64,000 bases of DNA, taken from Pyricularia pennisetigena. Its lineage: Eukaryota > Ascomycota > Sordariomycetes > Magnaporthales > Pyriculariaceae. A program made the translations under genes and the position numbers. Each line of letters begins with the position of its first letter. The stretch's first letter is position 1. Location: the NCBI RefSeq assembly GCF_004337985.1, contig NC_043742.1, forward strand, positions 8,225,136 to 8,289,135, read 5' to 3'. Below are positions 32,867 through 46,151 of this stretch, piece after piece. A model generated the notes under the pieces. The model was given only the letters and a program-made list of their open reading frames with translations, made no database searches and was not told the DNA's origin.

Positions 32867-33419
32867 TGTTAACAATATGGGTTGCTAACAGGGGTTAAGG
32901 CATTAGCCTAGGTGCGGCGTGGTGCTAGTTGCGTTATAAGGGCCTGTAATTACAGGGTTTAAATTCACTAAACTCACTAAAGTGGTTCACTAATTTTTGG
33001 GATTAATAAACTTGATTCATTGGTGGGGGAGATTTTGCTTTATTTCCCTTACATATTTTCCAACATCGAAATGGGGGTCCGCACCCCGCAAAAGGTTCCG
33101 GTGCCGCACACGATTTTCCGAAAAATTATTTTGTATGCGTTGTTGAAAAAACACCTTCATTTCCATACAAACCATTTCTGGGTTCGCACTAATTTGCTAA
33201 TTTGGTGAAAATTTCAACCCGGTACAGGGTAGTTGACTCGTAGGTGCGGGGTGGGTGTTAAACCCCATTCGCTGATATTTTGAATCGTAATTCCTGCATT
33301 ATATAAAATATAATAGAACATCCGACAGCCCCAACAGCCCCATTTCGGCACTATCTATTACGGCTTATATAAAAATAAAAATTGACCCATTATATGCTAA
33401 ATAACGTATATAATTAATA
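32867..33419 (-). repeat. 3' LTR of Copia-A copy 5
   Basis: 553 bp, TGTTAAC to TTAATA, next to the reversed polypurine tract CCCCCTTTTTT at 33420. Confidence 0.92.
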
Positions 33420-33699
33420 CCCCCTTTTTTGCAATTACTTATATGAAGTCGGAAAAGAAAAGTATATAAAAATAAAACCCTAAAAAAAAATCCCCTTTGT
33501 GTCCCAACCCGTTTCGAACTCCCGATATAAACCCCCTGGATAATTTAGCACTTTGTACCGACCTGTAACCCCCGAAATGGACGAACCCCCGAGTTGGAAA
33601 AAACCCCCAAAATTGTGACAACCTCCGGATTCGAACCCCCAATTTGCATAATATTGGCCCACGGAATTAACTACTAAAGCAGGTAGTTAATTTGGTTAT

Positions 33700-35850
33700 T
33701 CGTTGGTAATAGTCCAAATTAGGCATATTGTATAAGGTATTTCGAATGCGTAAATCGCCCAAAACACGAGCTTTTTCAATTCTAATTCAACTTTTGGTAT
33801 AAGGTCGTTATAAATTGCTTATTAATCAACCTGTGCAGGGTAAAATAGGGCAATACGGCCAGTATTTTGCTAGCCAAAATCCAGTATCTACAACCAAAGG
33901 AAATGTAACGGGTAATTGATTAACGAACTAATTAAATACCCTAAGATTCAATAGGTAAAAACTAAGCTTTTAGGGGTTTAAGCTTTATGAACTTTAAAAA
34001 AACCTTGTAAATTGGAAGCGTTAAGGGCTTTATTAGGCCATTAGCGGGCATTTGTTTGGATTCCAGGTATTTTAGGGTTATTAATCCTTTTATAACTAAT
34101 TCCCGTACGTAGTGAAATTTTAATAACGTATATTTAATACGTTGGTAATGCGTAAGGTTATATGCGTTAATTATAAAACCTATATTATTTCCAAATATTT
34201 CAATAAAACCTTTTATAAGTAATCTAATTTTTATAAATAAGCTTTTAAACTATTATACTTTACGCAATGCTTCCGTTAAGGTATGGGTCTCGGTTTTTGG
34301 AATGCTTAAAGCTATAATATTAACCTTATTGCATTTCCACGTTATAAGGCCCCCAAATGGGGTTTACAAATATCCGTAAATGGATTTTAAATTTTCCCTA
34401 GCCCTGGCAAAATCGCTATCACTAAAACCCAATAATTTAAAACCTTCCAAACCCCCTATTAAAAAATTAGGTGGTAATTCGGTTTTAAATACTTTATTTC
34501 CGTAATAAATAAACAAGGATTTAGTACCCGTTAAATAACGTAACAAGTTTTTAGCTGCCGTTAAGTGGATTATAGTAGTTTTTGTTAAAAAACGTAAAAG
34601 CCATTAAACCGCAAAACCGATATCCGGGCGCGTTAATAACATTAAATACATGAAAATGCCGATAATACGCTATAATAATTTAATTTTTAACGCATTGACG
34701 GGTTTACCCCCGTTATATTTTAGCACGCCAGGTTATAAAGGAACAAATATAAGCTTGCAATTAGCTTATCCGAACATTGCTAATATTTGCTTTATATACT
34801 AACTTCAATAGAACTAAAATAGGCGTTTAAGCCTATCCTTTATTATTTAAACGCTTAAAAATTAGGCTGCAGGGCCCCTGTTTTCCAGCGCGTATACTTT
34901 ATTAAAACGGGTTCTTAAATCCTAAATAAATTGCAATTTAGGACCTATTAGCAGGTAATCGTTTACAATAATAATGATAAAATACTTGGATTTAACGTTA
35001 TGAAAAACAGCGGGATTAGAGGTTAATGGCTTAAAACCTTTTTTAAAAAATAGGGTTTTAAATTTGTTTTGCCATTTTTTGGGCCCTATTTTAAGCCGTA
35101 TAACGCTTTTTCCAACTGCATAACCTGCACCCTTTTCGGGCTATAACCCATTTCCACTAAAAGTTAAGCGGTGGAAAGGTTACAAATTTTGGCCCATTCG
35201 TTAAAACCGTTTCAAATTTGCAAATATATATTTACGTCGGTAAAATCACTATTTAAAAACGCACCGATAAAATCGATTTGTTTTATCTCCCAATTTTGTG
35301 CATTAATTATAACTAAAAATATACGCCAAATAGGTGGTATATTAATGTTAGCAAAAGTTTCGATATAATTCAGGCTTTCGACCTGTAAAAAACCCCTAAT
35401 AACAAGCTTAGCTTTATATTTTATAGTTTTATTATCTTTATATTTTTTTAAATTAATTACCGGGCGGGTAAAAACGAGTTTACGGCCTGTAGGTATTTTA
35501 ATTTGAGGGACAAAACGAAAGGTTTTTGCAATAACGATTTGGTCGAATTAAAACGCTAAAACAGCTAACCACTTAATCTTTTTAGGGTTATTTGAGGTTT
35601 ATTAATAACTATCTGGTTTACCGTTTTTAATAGGCTTTTTCTTTATCTATTTTTGGTTTTAAAAACAAGAATAATGCACGTAATTTAAGTCCATCGAATC
35701 TGGGTTTTCGCACTGCAAATCTAACCCCGTATTTTGTACTTTAAATGCTGAAAACACCGGAACTTCCATTGTTTTAAATACTGGATTAGGTACCGCTACC
35801 GTTGTAGGTTTTGGTGGGCGAACGGTAAATTGTACAGGCCTGGCGGGCAC
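33700..35850 (-). pseudogene. pol: Copia-A copy 5 RNase H, reverse transcriptase and linker
   Basis: The open piece 34364-34546 is RNase H (GFSDSDFARARENLKSIYGYL). The RT active-site region reads IVNDYLLIGPKLQ (34959-34967), again with Asn before Asp. The open piece 35659-35850 is the linker between integrase and RT. Stops throughout. Confidence 0.87.
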
Positions 35851-37400
35851 TGTATTCTCAGGGTTTAAATGCCTTATAACTGGTGGTAATTGCCCTATAA
35901 CTGGTAGTAAATACCCTGTAACAGGTGGTAAATACCCTATATTTTCATAGCTTTTTAGGGGATAATTATCCGCTGGAACGCTGTTAATTCCGTTTTTAAA
36001 TTTAAACTTAAAATCCCCCTTTAAATTTGTATTTTCCCCTTTTAAAATTTATAACGTTTCCCTTGAAATAACCAAATTTTCAACGGTTATACCCTTTATA
36101 ATTTGTATGGTAAAGGTTTTATAAACGGCCCGTTTAGCGGGTGCGTAAACCAACGCTGTAAAATTCAATAAATGGGTTGTAATTCTCACCGTTTCGGTGC
36201 GGGGAACCAATTTATTAGACTTTTGGCGTTTTTCCAGCGGTATAATAACCTGGTATACAGTACCAATAACCCGAAAATACCCTGAATTGGATTTATACGG
36301 TAATCCAAATTGGAATTCGGAATAAAATTCTTCGTAAAATGTTAAATCTTTATTAATTACCGCTATACGGTTAATTCAATTAACCACGGCAGGTAGTAAA
36401 TAATGTTATAAATATAATGGTAAACCCGCCGCTATAATGGTAGACCGAAATTTATTTAAAACAATTTTAACGGACCGTTCCGTCAATCCGTTTTAACCGT
36501 GGGTAGAAAAATTCGAAATGCTAAAATTAACATTTTTGCTTATAACCCAACTTTGAAAATTCGTATTAACCTCGTGCCCCCCATCGGAATAAAAATTTAA
36601 GGGGTAACGCCCGTATATAGCTTTTAAAACCATAAAAAAGCCTTTAATAGCCATTAAAACCGTGGGTCCGGTTTTATTTCGTAATAGGATCGACCACCGA
36701 AACCGCGATTTTCGGTCCACTAATAACAAAAATACGGGCTTTTTACTGTAAAGATTAGGTTTAAAGGTCACTATATCACCCTTTATAAAATCGAAAATAT
36801 TAGGGGGTGTGAAAAGTGCGACCTTATTTGTAAACCTAATAAAAATAGTTTTAATACAAATAATATAGGTAATTACCCTAATTCTGTCGAAATTAGGTAA
36901 ACCTTTTGTAATTTTAGCGGTTTTTGTTTAGCAATAATAACCTTATGTGCCCCAAACGCCTATGCCATAACAGGGTTTTTTGAACCTGGATTTTGTTATA
37001 ATCGCCTGTAATTCCGTCTCCTTTAGCGATTAACCAACCGTCCGTAATCCGTTTTAAACTTAAAGGGAGGTAATTTACAGGGGCCTATTTCAAATCCGAT
37101 AATACAAAAGCTTTTAACAAGGGATTTTTCATATAGGAAACCCCCTTTTTTTCGCAAAATAATCCCTTCTATATTAGGTTGCATAAAAGGGTTACCTAAC
37201 GGTGTACCGGGCTTACGGGGCCCATTTTCACGTGGACTTTCAGGGTTTTTACAGCTAAATTTTTGCGTTATAGGTGAATTTACGGCTATTTCCGTATTTT
37301 GTTCGGGATTTAGCTTTTCCGTTACCGTATTTTTTTCCAATTCCGAATCGGTATAAATTTTATAATCCTCGTAATTTTCGGGGGTTATATTATTCAATTT
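35851..37400 (-). pseudogene. int: Copia-A copy 5 integrase
   Basis: The open piece 36493-36771 is the best-kept integrase core in the window: LLVDRKSRFRW, then YGRYPLNFYSDGGHEVN with the catalytic Asp kept. The open piece 37023-37397 contains NPENYEDYK-like and TQKFSCKNPES segments common to all copies. Confidence 0.87.
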
Positions 37401-37445
37401 AACTTCCCACAGGGCTGCGTAACCCTTTATAACCCCCTATAAAGT

Positions 37446-37975
37446 TATATTAAAAACGGTGCTATATTTACCTATTATACAGGCGTAATTCGAAATTTTG
37501 GTATATTTCGAACAAAAATACCGCACCTTTCAACCTTTAAACAAAACGATTATTTAGCGGTAATTAAACGTCCCCACGCTATGCGATCTTTATCGTACAG
37601 GGTATCTTTCAATGATACGCCCCCTATATTATAATATATAAAACCACTAACGATATTTATGCCAAACGAAGGGATATATAAAACGTTATTTAACGTAACC
37701 TTTCTAAATTCATTAGTTTTTTGGCCGTAACGGATTTGCATTTTCACAATTCCGGTGCTCATAAACCTAATAAGGCCGCCTCCTGTACCGATTTCAACTG
37801 TAAAACCGGGGGTATAATCGGTAGAAAATTGCTTATTTGTAAAATTATAGTGCGTATTACCTGTATCGTACAGGATAGGGTAACCTAGCTTCCAAAATTT
37901 AGGGGTCCCTTTTACGCCGCGTCCAGGTTTCGCTTTAACTTTAAATATAGCCGTTGAAACCTGTAGTTCTAACGT
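37446..37975 (-). pseudogene. Copia-A copy 5 protease
   Basis: The open piece 37550-37984 includes PILYDTGNTHYNFTNK, with the retropepsin-type DTG triad intact, then VRYGQK-like and NNVLYIPSFGINIVSGF. The frame is broken upstream by the solo LTR. Confidence 0.88.
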
Positions 37976-38529
37976 TGTTAACAATATGGGTTGCTAACAG
38001 GGGGTTAGGCATTAGCCTAGGTGCCGCGTGGTGCTAGTTGCGCTGTAGAACCCTGTAATTACAGGGTTTGTATGCACTAAATTCACTAATTTTGGGATTA
38101 ATAGATTTAATTCATTGGTGGGGGAGATTTTGCTTTGTCTCCCTTACATACTTTCCAACATCGAAGTGGGGGTCCGCACCCCGCAAAGGGTTCCGGTGCC
38201 GCACACGATTTTCCGAAAAATTATTTTGTATACGTTGTTGAAAAAACACCCTTATTTCCATACAAACCATTTCTGGGTTCGCTCTAATTTGCTGATTTGG
38301 TGAAAATTTCAACCTGGTACAGGGTAGCTAATTCGTAAATGCAGGGTGGGTATTAAACCCGGTACAGGGTGAAACCCCATTCGCTGACTTTGAATCGCAA
38401 CTCCTGCAACACACAAAATATGACTGAAAATCTGTCAACCTCAACAGCCCCACTTCGGCACTATCTATTGTGGCTTATATACAAATAAAAGTGGACCCAT
38501 CATATGCTAAATAACGCATACAATTAACA
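37976..38529 (-). repeat. Solo Copia-A LTR with duplication AACGT
   Basis: 554 bp. AACGT stands at 37971-37975 and again at 38530-38534. The Copia-A polyprotein continues on both sides. Confidence 0.95.
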
Positions 38530-39772
38530 AACGTTTTACCAATATCGGTTTCCGAATCCGAATCCAAACGTAATTCTATAATTCCGCTAATAGCGGAATT
38601 AACCTCCTATTCCAGGGCGTTATACGCTACGCATTCGTTAACGGCACCTAAAATCGAGCCCGTATATAATTCAAAATCCATACAAATTATGGACGTTCCA
38701 ACGGTTAATTCGCTGGAGGAGGATGTAGTATTTTTTGCAAAAGCAGAATCCGAATTAAAGTTTTGATTACCCTTTTTCGTAATTTAGAAATGGTTTCCTA
38801 CCCATTATTTTCTTTTTTAACGCTTTTTTTTAACGTTCTTTTCACCCGTTCTTTTACCTTCAAACCTAGAATTAACGGCCTCAGCCGTTGTAAAACCTGA
38901 AATCGAATTTTCGGATATAAGGTCCGCCATAAGGTATTGCAAATTTAACTGATCCGAATTTTGGCCTATTACCTGCAAAACCTGTTGAATACTGCGTTGG
39001 CGTTCGGTCCAAATAAGGAATATCCCCTCCAGGGCCCGTAAATACTGGTTTCGTATATTGACGGGGTTAATTTGCACGCTGGTATTAGTTAATTCAACTA
39101 CTAGTAAATTAAAACGGTTATTGAATTTAGGTATTAATCCTTCAAATGTCGAAAAATTTAAAACGTGGAATTCCCGATATATTCAATTTCGACTCATTTC
39201 GGGTGCAACGAAATAGCTATTTTCCAGGGTTTTATAAACCGTTACGGGGCTGGAATACCATACAATGAATTTTAAACATTCCTTAATTAAATTGTTTTTT
39301 ATAAATAATAATAGGACTAATTGCTCGTATTGCGGTAAAAAATAACTAATTTTAAGGTTGTCAATAAATTCCGCTGCTTTTATAGCCTTAAATTCTATTA
39401 TTAACCCCTTTTTCCACATATCGTAATTGCTAACCCTACTAATTTACAATTCTCGGGGAATGAAAATACCCGTTTCGATAATTTTTATCCTATCCCGTCA
39501 CTTAAAATTAAATTACCGGGTGGATTAAGGGGTGCGGTAACGGGTTTATTCTCCAAATTACCACTAAAATTAATGGAATTACCGCTTTTCAGGGTTGATA
39601 GGGCGATTCACTGTGAAATTATCCTTTAAAATTAATCCATTTACGTAATTAACGCTTTTGATTGCAGGTTTTAAGCCTGTAATTTAGCGGTTAAAATTTC
39701 GTTTGGGTTGGGTTTAAACCCCCTATTTGTTGGAATTGGGCCTGGAAAGTCCGACATAAAACTGTTTTCCAT
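38530..39772 (-). pseudogene. gag: Copia-A copy 5 gag
   Basis: Starts at the reverse-strand ATG 39772-39770. Open pieces 39183-39419 (LWKKGLIIEF-like, FLPQYEQLVLLLFIKN) and 38817-39077 (MQINPVNIRNQYLRALEGIF) are gag. The rest is broken by stops. Confidence 0.87.
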
Positions 39773-40548
39773 TATAAAATAGCTTAATATATAATTGCGA
39801 TTCGCTAATTTATAACTATAATTAATTAATTTAATTGCTTAGGGGTAAGTACCCTATTTTAAATTAGGATTTGCTTTACCGTTTACCTTATAACGGGTAA
39901 AAACTTGTGATTACCAATTTTAGGGTTTATTGCTATTTTCAATGGTTAAAATCCACTAAAATACAGGGTTGGAATTCCCAAAATCCGCAATTAATAGGTG
40001 CCCTGGTTTTTATACTAATCCAAATGCACGTAGCGAATTCAATTCGTTAAATGGGTGCAGGGTAAATTGCAGGGTATCGTGCAGGGTAAATTAACCATTA
40101 ACGTAATTCCGCTAATAGGTTTATATATCATTATAAACCCTATTAAACGCATTAGGATTTAATGGGTTATTAGCGATCGAATATAAGGGCTTTTGGCCCT
40201 AATTCGCTGGCGTAAACCCTATTAAAAATTTGAACCAATTATAATGGCGTCCACGATCCACAAAAACCACACCAAACATTTTGGATTTGCAATGGAAACG
40301 ATCGCTGCAATATTTGAAAAGGCCTAAATCGAAACGCTAATTTTTAGCGATCCCCCTTGTAAATACAGGGGGTTAAATGCTAAATTAACGCCTAAAACCA
40401 AGTATTTCGCACAAAAACAGCAATATCTTCGGTAATATACGTACTGTAAAAATACGATAATAATTAAAATAAAGCCTAAACTTCGAGCTTTCCAGCGATA
40501 CATAATGCATTTTAATACATAAACTAAAACTTTTCCGGGCTTGAAACC
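39773..40548 (-). other. Copia-A copy 5 leader and primer-binding site
   Basis: Non-coding leader of about 775 bp, as in the other copies, ending in the altered primer-binding site at 40537-40548. Short frames at 40324-40585 have no counterpart conserved as protein. Confidence 0.75.
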
Positions 40549-41101
40549 TGTTAACAATATATGTTGCTAACAAGGGTTTAGGCATTAGCCTAGGTGGGGC
40601 GTAATGCTAATTACGTTACAAAAATCTGTTATTACAGGGTTTAAATACACTAAATTCACTAAAATGGTTCACTAATTTTTAAAATTAATAAACTTAATTT
40701 ATTGGTGGGGGAGATTTTGCTTTGTTTCTTTTACATATTTTCCGACATCGAAATAGGGGTCCGTACCCCGCAAAGGGTTCCGGTGCCGCACACGATTTTC
40801 CGAAAAATTATTTTATATGCGTTGCTAAAAAAACACCCTTATTTCCATACAAACCATTTCTGGGTTCGCACTAATTTGCTAATTTGGTGAAAATTTCAAC
40901 CCGGTACAGGGTAACTGACTCGCAGGTGCAGGGTGGGTGTTAAACCCCACTCGCTGACACTTTCAATCGCAACTCCTGCAATATACAAAATATAACAGAA
41001 ACTCCGACAGCCCTAACAGCCCCACATCGGCACTATCTATTGTGGCTTATATATAAATAAAAGTGGACCCATTACATGCTAAATAACGCATATAATTATC
41101 A
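40549..41101 (-). repeat. 5' LTR of Copia-A copy 5
   Basis: 553 bp, TGTTAAC to TTATCA. It lacks the same internal segment as the 3' LTR at 32867 (TTAAACCCCAYTCGCTGA without the second GGTACAGGGT), supporting that the two LTRs belong to one insertion. Confidence 0.92.
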
Positions 41102-42038
41102 AATTATTTAGTCGAAATAGCCTTATAAATTACGACTTTAAGTACGGATTACGTACTTTAGATTTTGGGCAGCTTCCCGTTGCAGGCTACATATACTTAT
41201 TATCTCACATAGATGTTCATCCATATCTTTATTTGATCTGTGTAATTTATGAAGTAATTAAGACATTAGCCTAGCTATGTATGGATATAGGCAGCATTAT
41301 TATATTTATAATAAACTTTATCTAATTAACAGAACTATAGAATATAAAGATAATATAATTTAGCGTCTCTTTTTTCAAATGATAACAAAAGCTAGTTTTC
41401 AAAGGTCAAAGTTTACGTAAGCGTCTCTTAATAAAAGTAGTTCAGACCCTGAAACCTTGGTCAAGTAATCGTTAGCATTGGTAGAAGTATAAAGGTGTTT
41501 CGATTGTAAATTCAATGTAAAACTTTATACATGTTCCGTATTCGATAATTTCATGGCTTATTTAATACGGTATTAGCACCACAAATAGCTATATTATAGT
41601 ACATACGTATACAACCCCCTATGTGCAGACGCTTAGGCGTTTTCAGTAAAGAAACGCAAATAACATAAAAAGAAAATGGAAAATTAAAACAGAAATCGAA
41701 AAAGCAGTACCGCTATAAACGGATTAAGTGCTGGTGATATCGCATTTGCCCAATCATAAATACATAGTCAAAGATTGAATCGTTGTTAATAGCTGTATTC
41801 AATGTTATATTTAATCTGTAATCCCTTTACTTTTACGATTTTTGTTTATGTTTTAAATAATGAAATGCAAATCGCCGAATTGTTGAAAATACCGTTATAA
41901 ACGGCGAAAATCGACAAATAGTCCTCAGACCTAAACCGAGACGTTCTTTTATGTATAAATCCACAAATACAAACAAAACCGCAATTAAGCCATGCTCAAT
42001 TGTCGAGCTTTGGGCTTCTGGGATAAGCGTTAAAACTA

Positions 42039-42542
42039 ATTATAATGCTAATTTTGGCGTTTTCGTTATACCGTGGTTTCCGAATCTTATTTCCTCTAGT
42101 TAATATCGCTTTAAAGCTTTGAAAATGTTATTTATATTCACCAATTAACTTTTGTTTTCAATTTTTGCAATTATTTTACGCGGCATAAATTGATCTATTT
42201 TTCAAATTCTTTCCCGCCAGGTTTACGTTTTCTAGCCCATTAGGTTGTTACCAACGTAATCTCCGAATTCTTGTTTTAAATGTAAGGCTTAGGCCCCTAA
42301 ACCTATCCTCAGAATAACCACTCGACCCACCAGCCACGCCACTGGCTATTATAACCACGTTAAATCAAAAATCCACTAATTTTTAATTTGGATATATTTT
42401 CTTTAACGCGTCGTTAATTGTAATTTCTGTTTTTTTCCAGTTTTAAACTTTCATTCATAGCGCCTAAATTTACGCATTCGTGTTGCTTGCACGTGTCGCT
42501 GGGTAAATATTAGGGGAAAAGGAGTGACGAAACCAACACTAC
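42039..42542. other. Unassigned 500 bp between TIR-E and Gypsy-D
   Basis: Reverse-strand peptides of basic character can be read but no domain was recognised. Composition is closer to balanced than in the RIP-decayed repeats. Confidence 0.35.
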
Positions 42543-42815
42543 TGTTATGACCAGACAGTTGGGCCGGTACCAGGGAGGCCAGGCGGGGTCACACCCCTCC
42601 TAACGACATTCGACCAAAGAAACACCGACCGGGAGGAAATAGGATTATATAAGGACCCGATTACGTAACAGCACGTAACCACTAAAAAGTGATTTCGGTT
42701 AATTTGTAAAACTTCGATTGGGAATTACAGATTAAACAGATTAAGGAAATTAGATTGGAAATATAATTTTATATAAAACGCGCTCACTACCATGTAAATA
42801 AAAATCAGTTTAAAA
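42543..42815 (+). repeat. Gypsy-D 5' LTR, first part
   Basis: Begins TGTTATGACCAGACAGTTGGG and contains a TATA-like ATTATATAAGGACCC near 42645. It is interrupted by TIR-E copy 6 and resumes at 44697. The LTR end is not resolved; it should lie before about 44760, ahead of gag. Confidence 0.55.
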
Positions 42816-44689
42816 TTAGTCTCAGGGCTTATCCTTGAAGCCCAAAGCTCCACAATTGATCCACTCCGTTCGCTTCGCTCCACTTCGTGGCTCAATTACG
42901 GCTTTGCAATGTACCTGTGGGTCCATCTAAAGAACGCTTTGGTTTAGGTCTGAGAACAATCTGTCGATTTTCGCCGTTTATGGCGGTATTTTTGGCCTTT
43001 TTTCGACCGAAACTCCTTTCTTATGCCATAACCACGTAAAATATTAAAAAAAAATATCGTTGAAAATAGCGTTTGATACCGTTATTAGCAGTAATTTGAT
43101 TTATTCTTTTATCTGCTATAATGGCCGAATTCGATACCATTTGCCCTTGATCCGTTTATGGCGGTACTGTTTTTTCGATTTGTTTTTCGATTTTCCATTT
43201 TTTTCAATATTATTTTCAATTTTTAACCAAGTTTTATAATTGTTTGCACGTGGAGGGTCGTATATATATATAGTTATATAAAATTTTGGTTTAAACCCCG
43301 GATTATAAAAATCATTAAATAAGCGGATAGGTAAAATAAACCCACTTTTATATATAATTTACAATCGAATCTCGTTTATACTTTTGCCAATTTTTACGAT
43401 AATAAAACCAAAGTCACAAGGATTAGAATACGTGTTTAAACAGACGTCCACGTTGGATCCAATTTATAATATTTCCTTTAAAAAATCTTTTAATTAACAA
43501 AATGCTAAATATATTTTTTTATCGATTTTTTGCTTTATTTAATCAATTTTATATTATTTTATATTGCAGCCAAATTTTATGCACTCCGCAGGTGGGGGAT
43601 GGCATTTATATATTTTATAAAATATTCCAACTTGGTATTTATTTCGAATTATATAAGCCGTTAAATAAGCGAATAGGTAAGCTATATGTAATCTTATATA
43701 TAATTTATAATCAAAACGCTTTTATATTTTTACCAATTTCTACAATAATAAAACCAACATCTCAGGGATTGAATGAAATATATAAAATAACGTCAACGTG
43801 AAATCTGAATTGTAATACCCGTTTATATTACTCGTTTATAAAAGGAAATGTCAAATCTGGGCTACTTTTATATTTTCTGCTTTATTTAATTAAACAAAAT
43901 TTGTGAAAATGAAGTTCATTGACGATTATATATAGACTCTTAAAGGAATGGGAATATTACAGCTTCGTTTTATTTTAAGGTTATATACGTAAAATATTCA
44001 GCTTTTCGAGAAATTAATAAATAGTATAAAAATACTAATAAAAGCGTTATTTCAGACGATAATTGCATGCACTTTGTAAGTTTAAGTCCGCTTCGTCATA
44101 AATATTCATACTTGGCTTTATACCAATGATCTTTGTTATTATTTAAAATCATAATTGAATATGATAGTAAAATACAAGTTTTATTAAATATTGAAGTTCT
44201 GTTCCAAATAAATTAGATATAAGGACGCGGTTTTCAATTCCGAAATTCTTAAGCTCCAATTGATTTAACGCAGGTTACTTTATATTTTTATAACTTTTAT
44301 CTAATATTTTATTTGAATATTAAATTGTATATTATAATAATATTGTTTTTTTGCTATTATATTTTAAATATTATATATTAATTATACCGTTGTTCAATTG
44401 GCTGCGCCCATAAAAAATGCAACTAATTGCATTTAACGTGCGGTCGCAAGACCTTTATAAGGCCTATTTATAATACAATATATATAGCCACTATAAACGG
44501 CGAAATGCGACAAATTATCGTTGGTGGTACCGCCATGAACGGCGAAATGCGACAAAATGTCCTCAGACTAGAACGAGCGCGATCTTTTCAGCCATTGTAA
44601 TTGGTCGAAAAACCATGTGGCTGAAAGGTACATGGAGCGCTCGGTCCCCACTGCGAAGCAGGGGGGTCTAGTCTGAGCACTGAGACTAA
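42816..44689 (-). mobile_element. TIR-E copy 6, complete (1874 bp) with TTTAAAA duplication
   Basis: Ends TTAGTCTCAG and CTGAGACTAA are perfect 10 bp inverted repeats. TTTAAAA flanks it at 42809-42815 and 44690-44696. It is the reverse of the copy at 27684-29510. The interior is AT-rich without a long frame: the 99-codon frame at 43502-43801 has no recognisable domain and is not open in the sister copies. It carries HR-G at 44382-44463. Confidence 0.82.
44382..44463 (+). repeat. Hairpin-rich repeat HR-G, copy 2
   Basis: 82 bp partner of 5931-6012, inside TIR-E copy 6. The sister TIR-E at 27684 lacks it, so it was probably inserted. Confidence 0.6.
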
Positions 44690-45489
44690 TTTAAAATTGT
44701 TTAATAATAATTAGTTTAGTACCTATTTAGGAAATAATTATAATTCCACCCCGGTTATTAAAAACCCCAATTACCCAATTAAAACGTTCAATTGCTTTAA
44801 CCTATTGGTTTTTACCTTAAAAAACAGGTTACCCGGTATTTTAATCGTAATATTTTGATTGCTTTTATTTAATATTTTGCTTTAAAACATACCGAATTGT
44901 ATCGCCAAAACCATATTTTTTAAATAAAACCACCCTTTAAACCCCTTTTACTATTAACGCTCCGGCCAACGCTCACGTTTTGCGTTAAATAGTCGCGACG
45001 CTCCAAACGGAGAATAGATAATTCCAGGAACAAATAACCGAATAAATTAATCGAATTAATAGGAATTATATTAAATAACTTTTACTATTACTTTTTAATG
45101 GTACCCAAAATATCCTGCAGGGACTTTTTACAGGGACCCGGGCCTGCTTTTACTTTAAGGAAAATAATCTCGTTAATAACGTAAATAAAGGTATTTACGC
45201 AATTTCGCTTTTAAAAAGCGACGCGCTCGCTTGGTTCGAACCAATTTTACAAAATTATTTGGACTACGATAACAGAAAACCGTAAAACTGAAATTAATCG
45301 CATTTTCGACGATTATAAAAATTTCGAAAAATGTTTTAGGGGAATATTCGGTAACCCAAACGAGGAACGTACGGTTAAACGTAAATTAGTGCGCCTTATT
45401 TAAAATAAATCGCTATCCAAATATATTAGTAAATTTCGATAAATTACTGTTAAACTATTTTGGGGCCCCGAAATCCTAATACTACGCTT

Positions 45490-46151
45490 TGTGAGGAGGT
45501 TACGAGATGAAATAAGCTTAATTTTAAACGCGGGGAAAAGTGGATCACGTATAAGGCTGATGGAACGTTGGAATGGCAGATAACTGTCTGCTAGCGGGTA
45601 ATAAAGATAATATATTGTTGTTGCACAATCGATTCGTTAAATCGTTAAATCGATGAAGGTTATGAAGGTGATGAATTTAAGGCTGAATTATGAATTACGT
45701 GTTCGAATCTGTAGGTGCAGATCTTCGATCCGGATGTCCGGAATGCGGGGTCATGTCACATGATTTGGCTTTATTCATGTGACTGACCTGCCGACCTATT
45801 GAGCCTAACGGCCCATTGGGCCTAACGGCCTATTGTGCTTATGCATGCACAGAAAATCTGCGACCACAACGGGATTCGAACCCACGCACTTTAACAACGT
45901 ATATATGATATAGATTATGGTACGTGCATTATACCACTAAGCTAAATTTCATGTGACGTATTTGTTTTGTTGTTAAAATTATAAACAAAGACGTAATATA
46001 TAAAGCTTTGTGTGTATAAACGCGTATACGTTTTGTTTGTTATTTATTTATTTATTCGATGCAGGGTGACTAATAAAATTAGCCCTTGCTAGCCGTTATA
46101 AAATAAAGCAGGGTAGCTAATATAATTAGCCCTGCGCTAGCCATGTTCACA
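45490..46151 (-). repeat. Solo Retro-B LTR with duplication CGCTT/CGTTT
   Basis: 662 bp inverted partner of the LTR at 24404. The flanks are CGCTT (45485-45489) and CGTTT (46152-46156), one transition apart. The Gypsy-D gag frame continues on both sides, so it is a clean solo LTR. It defines both LTR ends. Confidence 0.9.
45872..45944 (-). promoter_or_regulatory. tRNA-like A and B boxes in the solo Retro-B LTR
   Basis: On the reverse strand TAGCTTAGTGG (perfect A box) and GGTTCGAATCC (perfect B box), with the same spacing as at 24592-24664. Both boxes survive where the rest of the LTR has drifted. Confidence 0.72.

Larger units (their letters stand above)
32867..41101 (-). mobile_element. 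Copia-A copy 5, complete, reverse strand
   Basis: Both LTRs, primer-binding site, gag, protease, integrase, RT, RNase H and polypurine tract are present in order. Flanking 5 bp are AATTC (32862-32866) and AATTA (41102-41106). Comparison with the uninterrupted TIR-E at about 31197 gives AATTA as the original site, so one base of the left duplication changed. A solo LTR sits inside at 37976-38529. Confidence 0.92.
32467..42038 (+). mobile_element. TIR-E copy 5, split by Copia-A copy 5
   Basis: Left part 32467-32866 and right part 41102-42038 together make one RIP-altered TIR-E. The left tip reads TAGTTTTAATG and the right tip AAAACTAA. Joining the two halves restores the order seen at 30872-31453. 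It is interrupted by the full Copia-A at 32867-41101. No coding frame. Confidence 0.7.

Noticed and set aside
43502..43801. 99-codon forward frame inside TIR-E copy 6
   Set aside because: Not open at the equivalent place of the sister copies and shows no domain.
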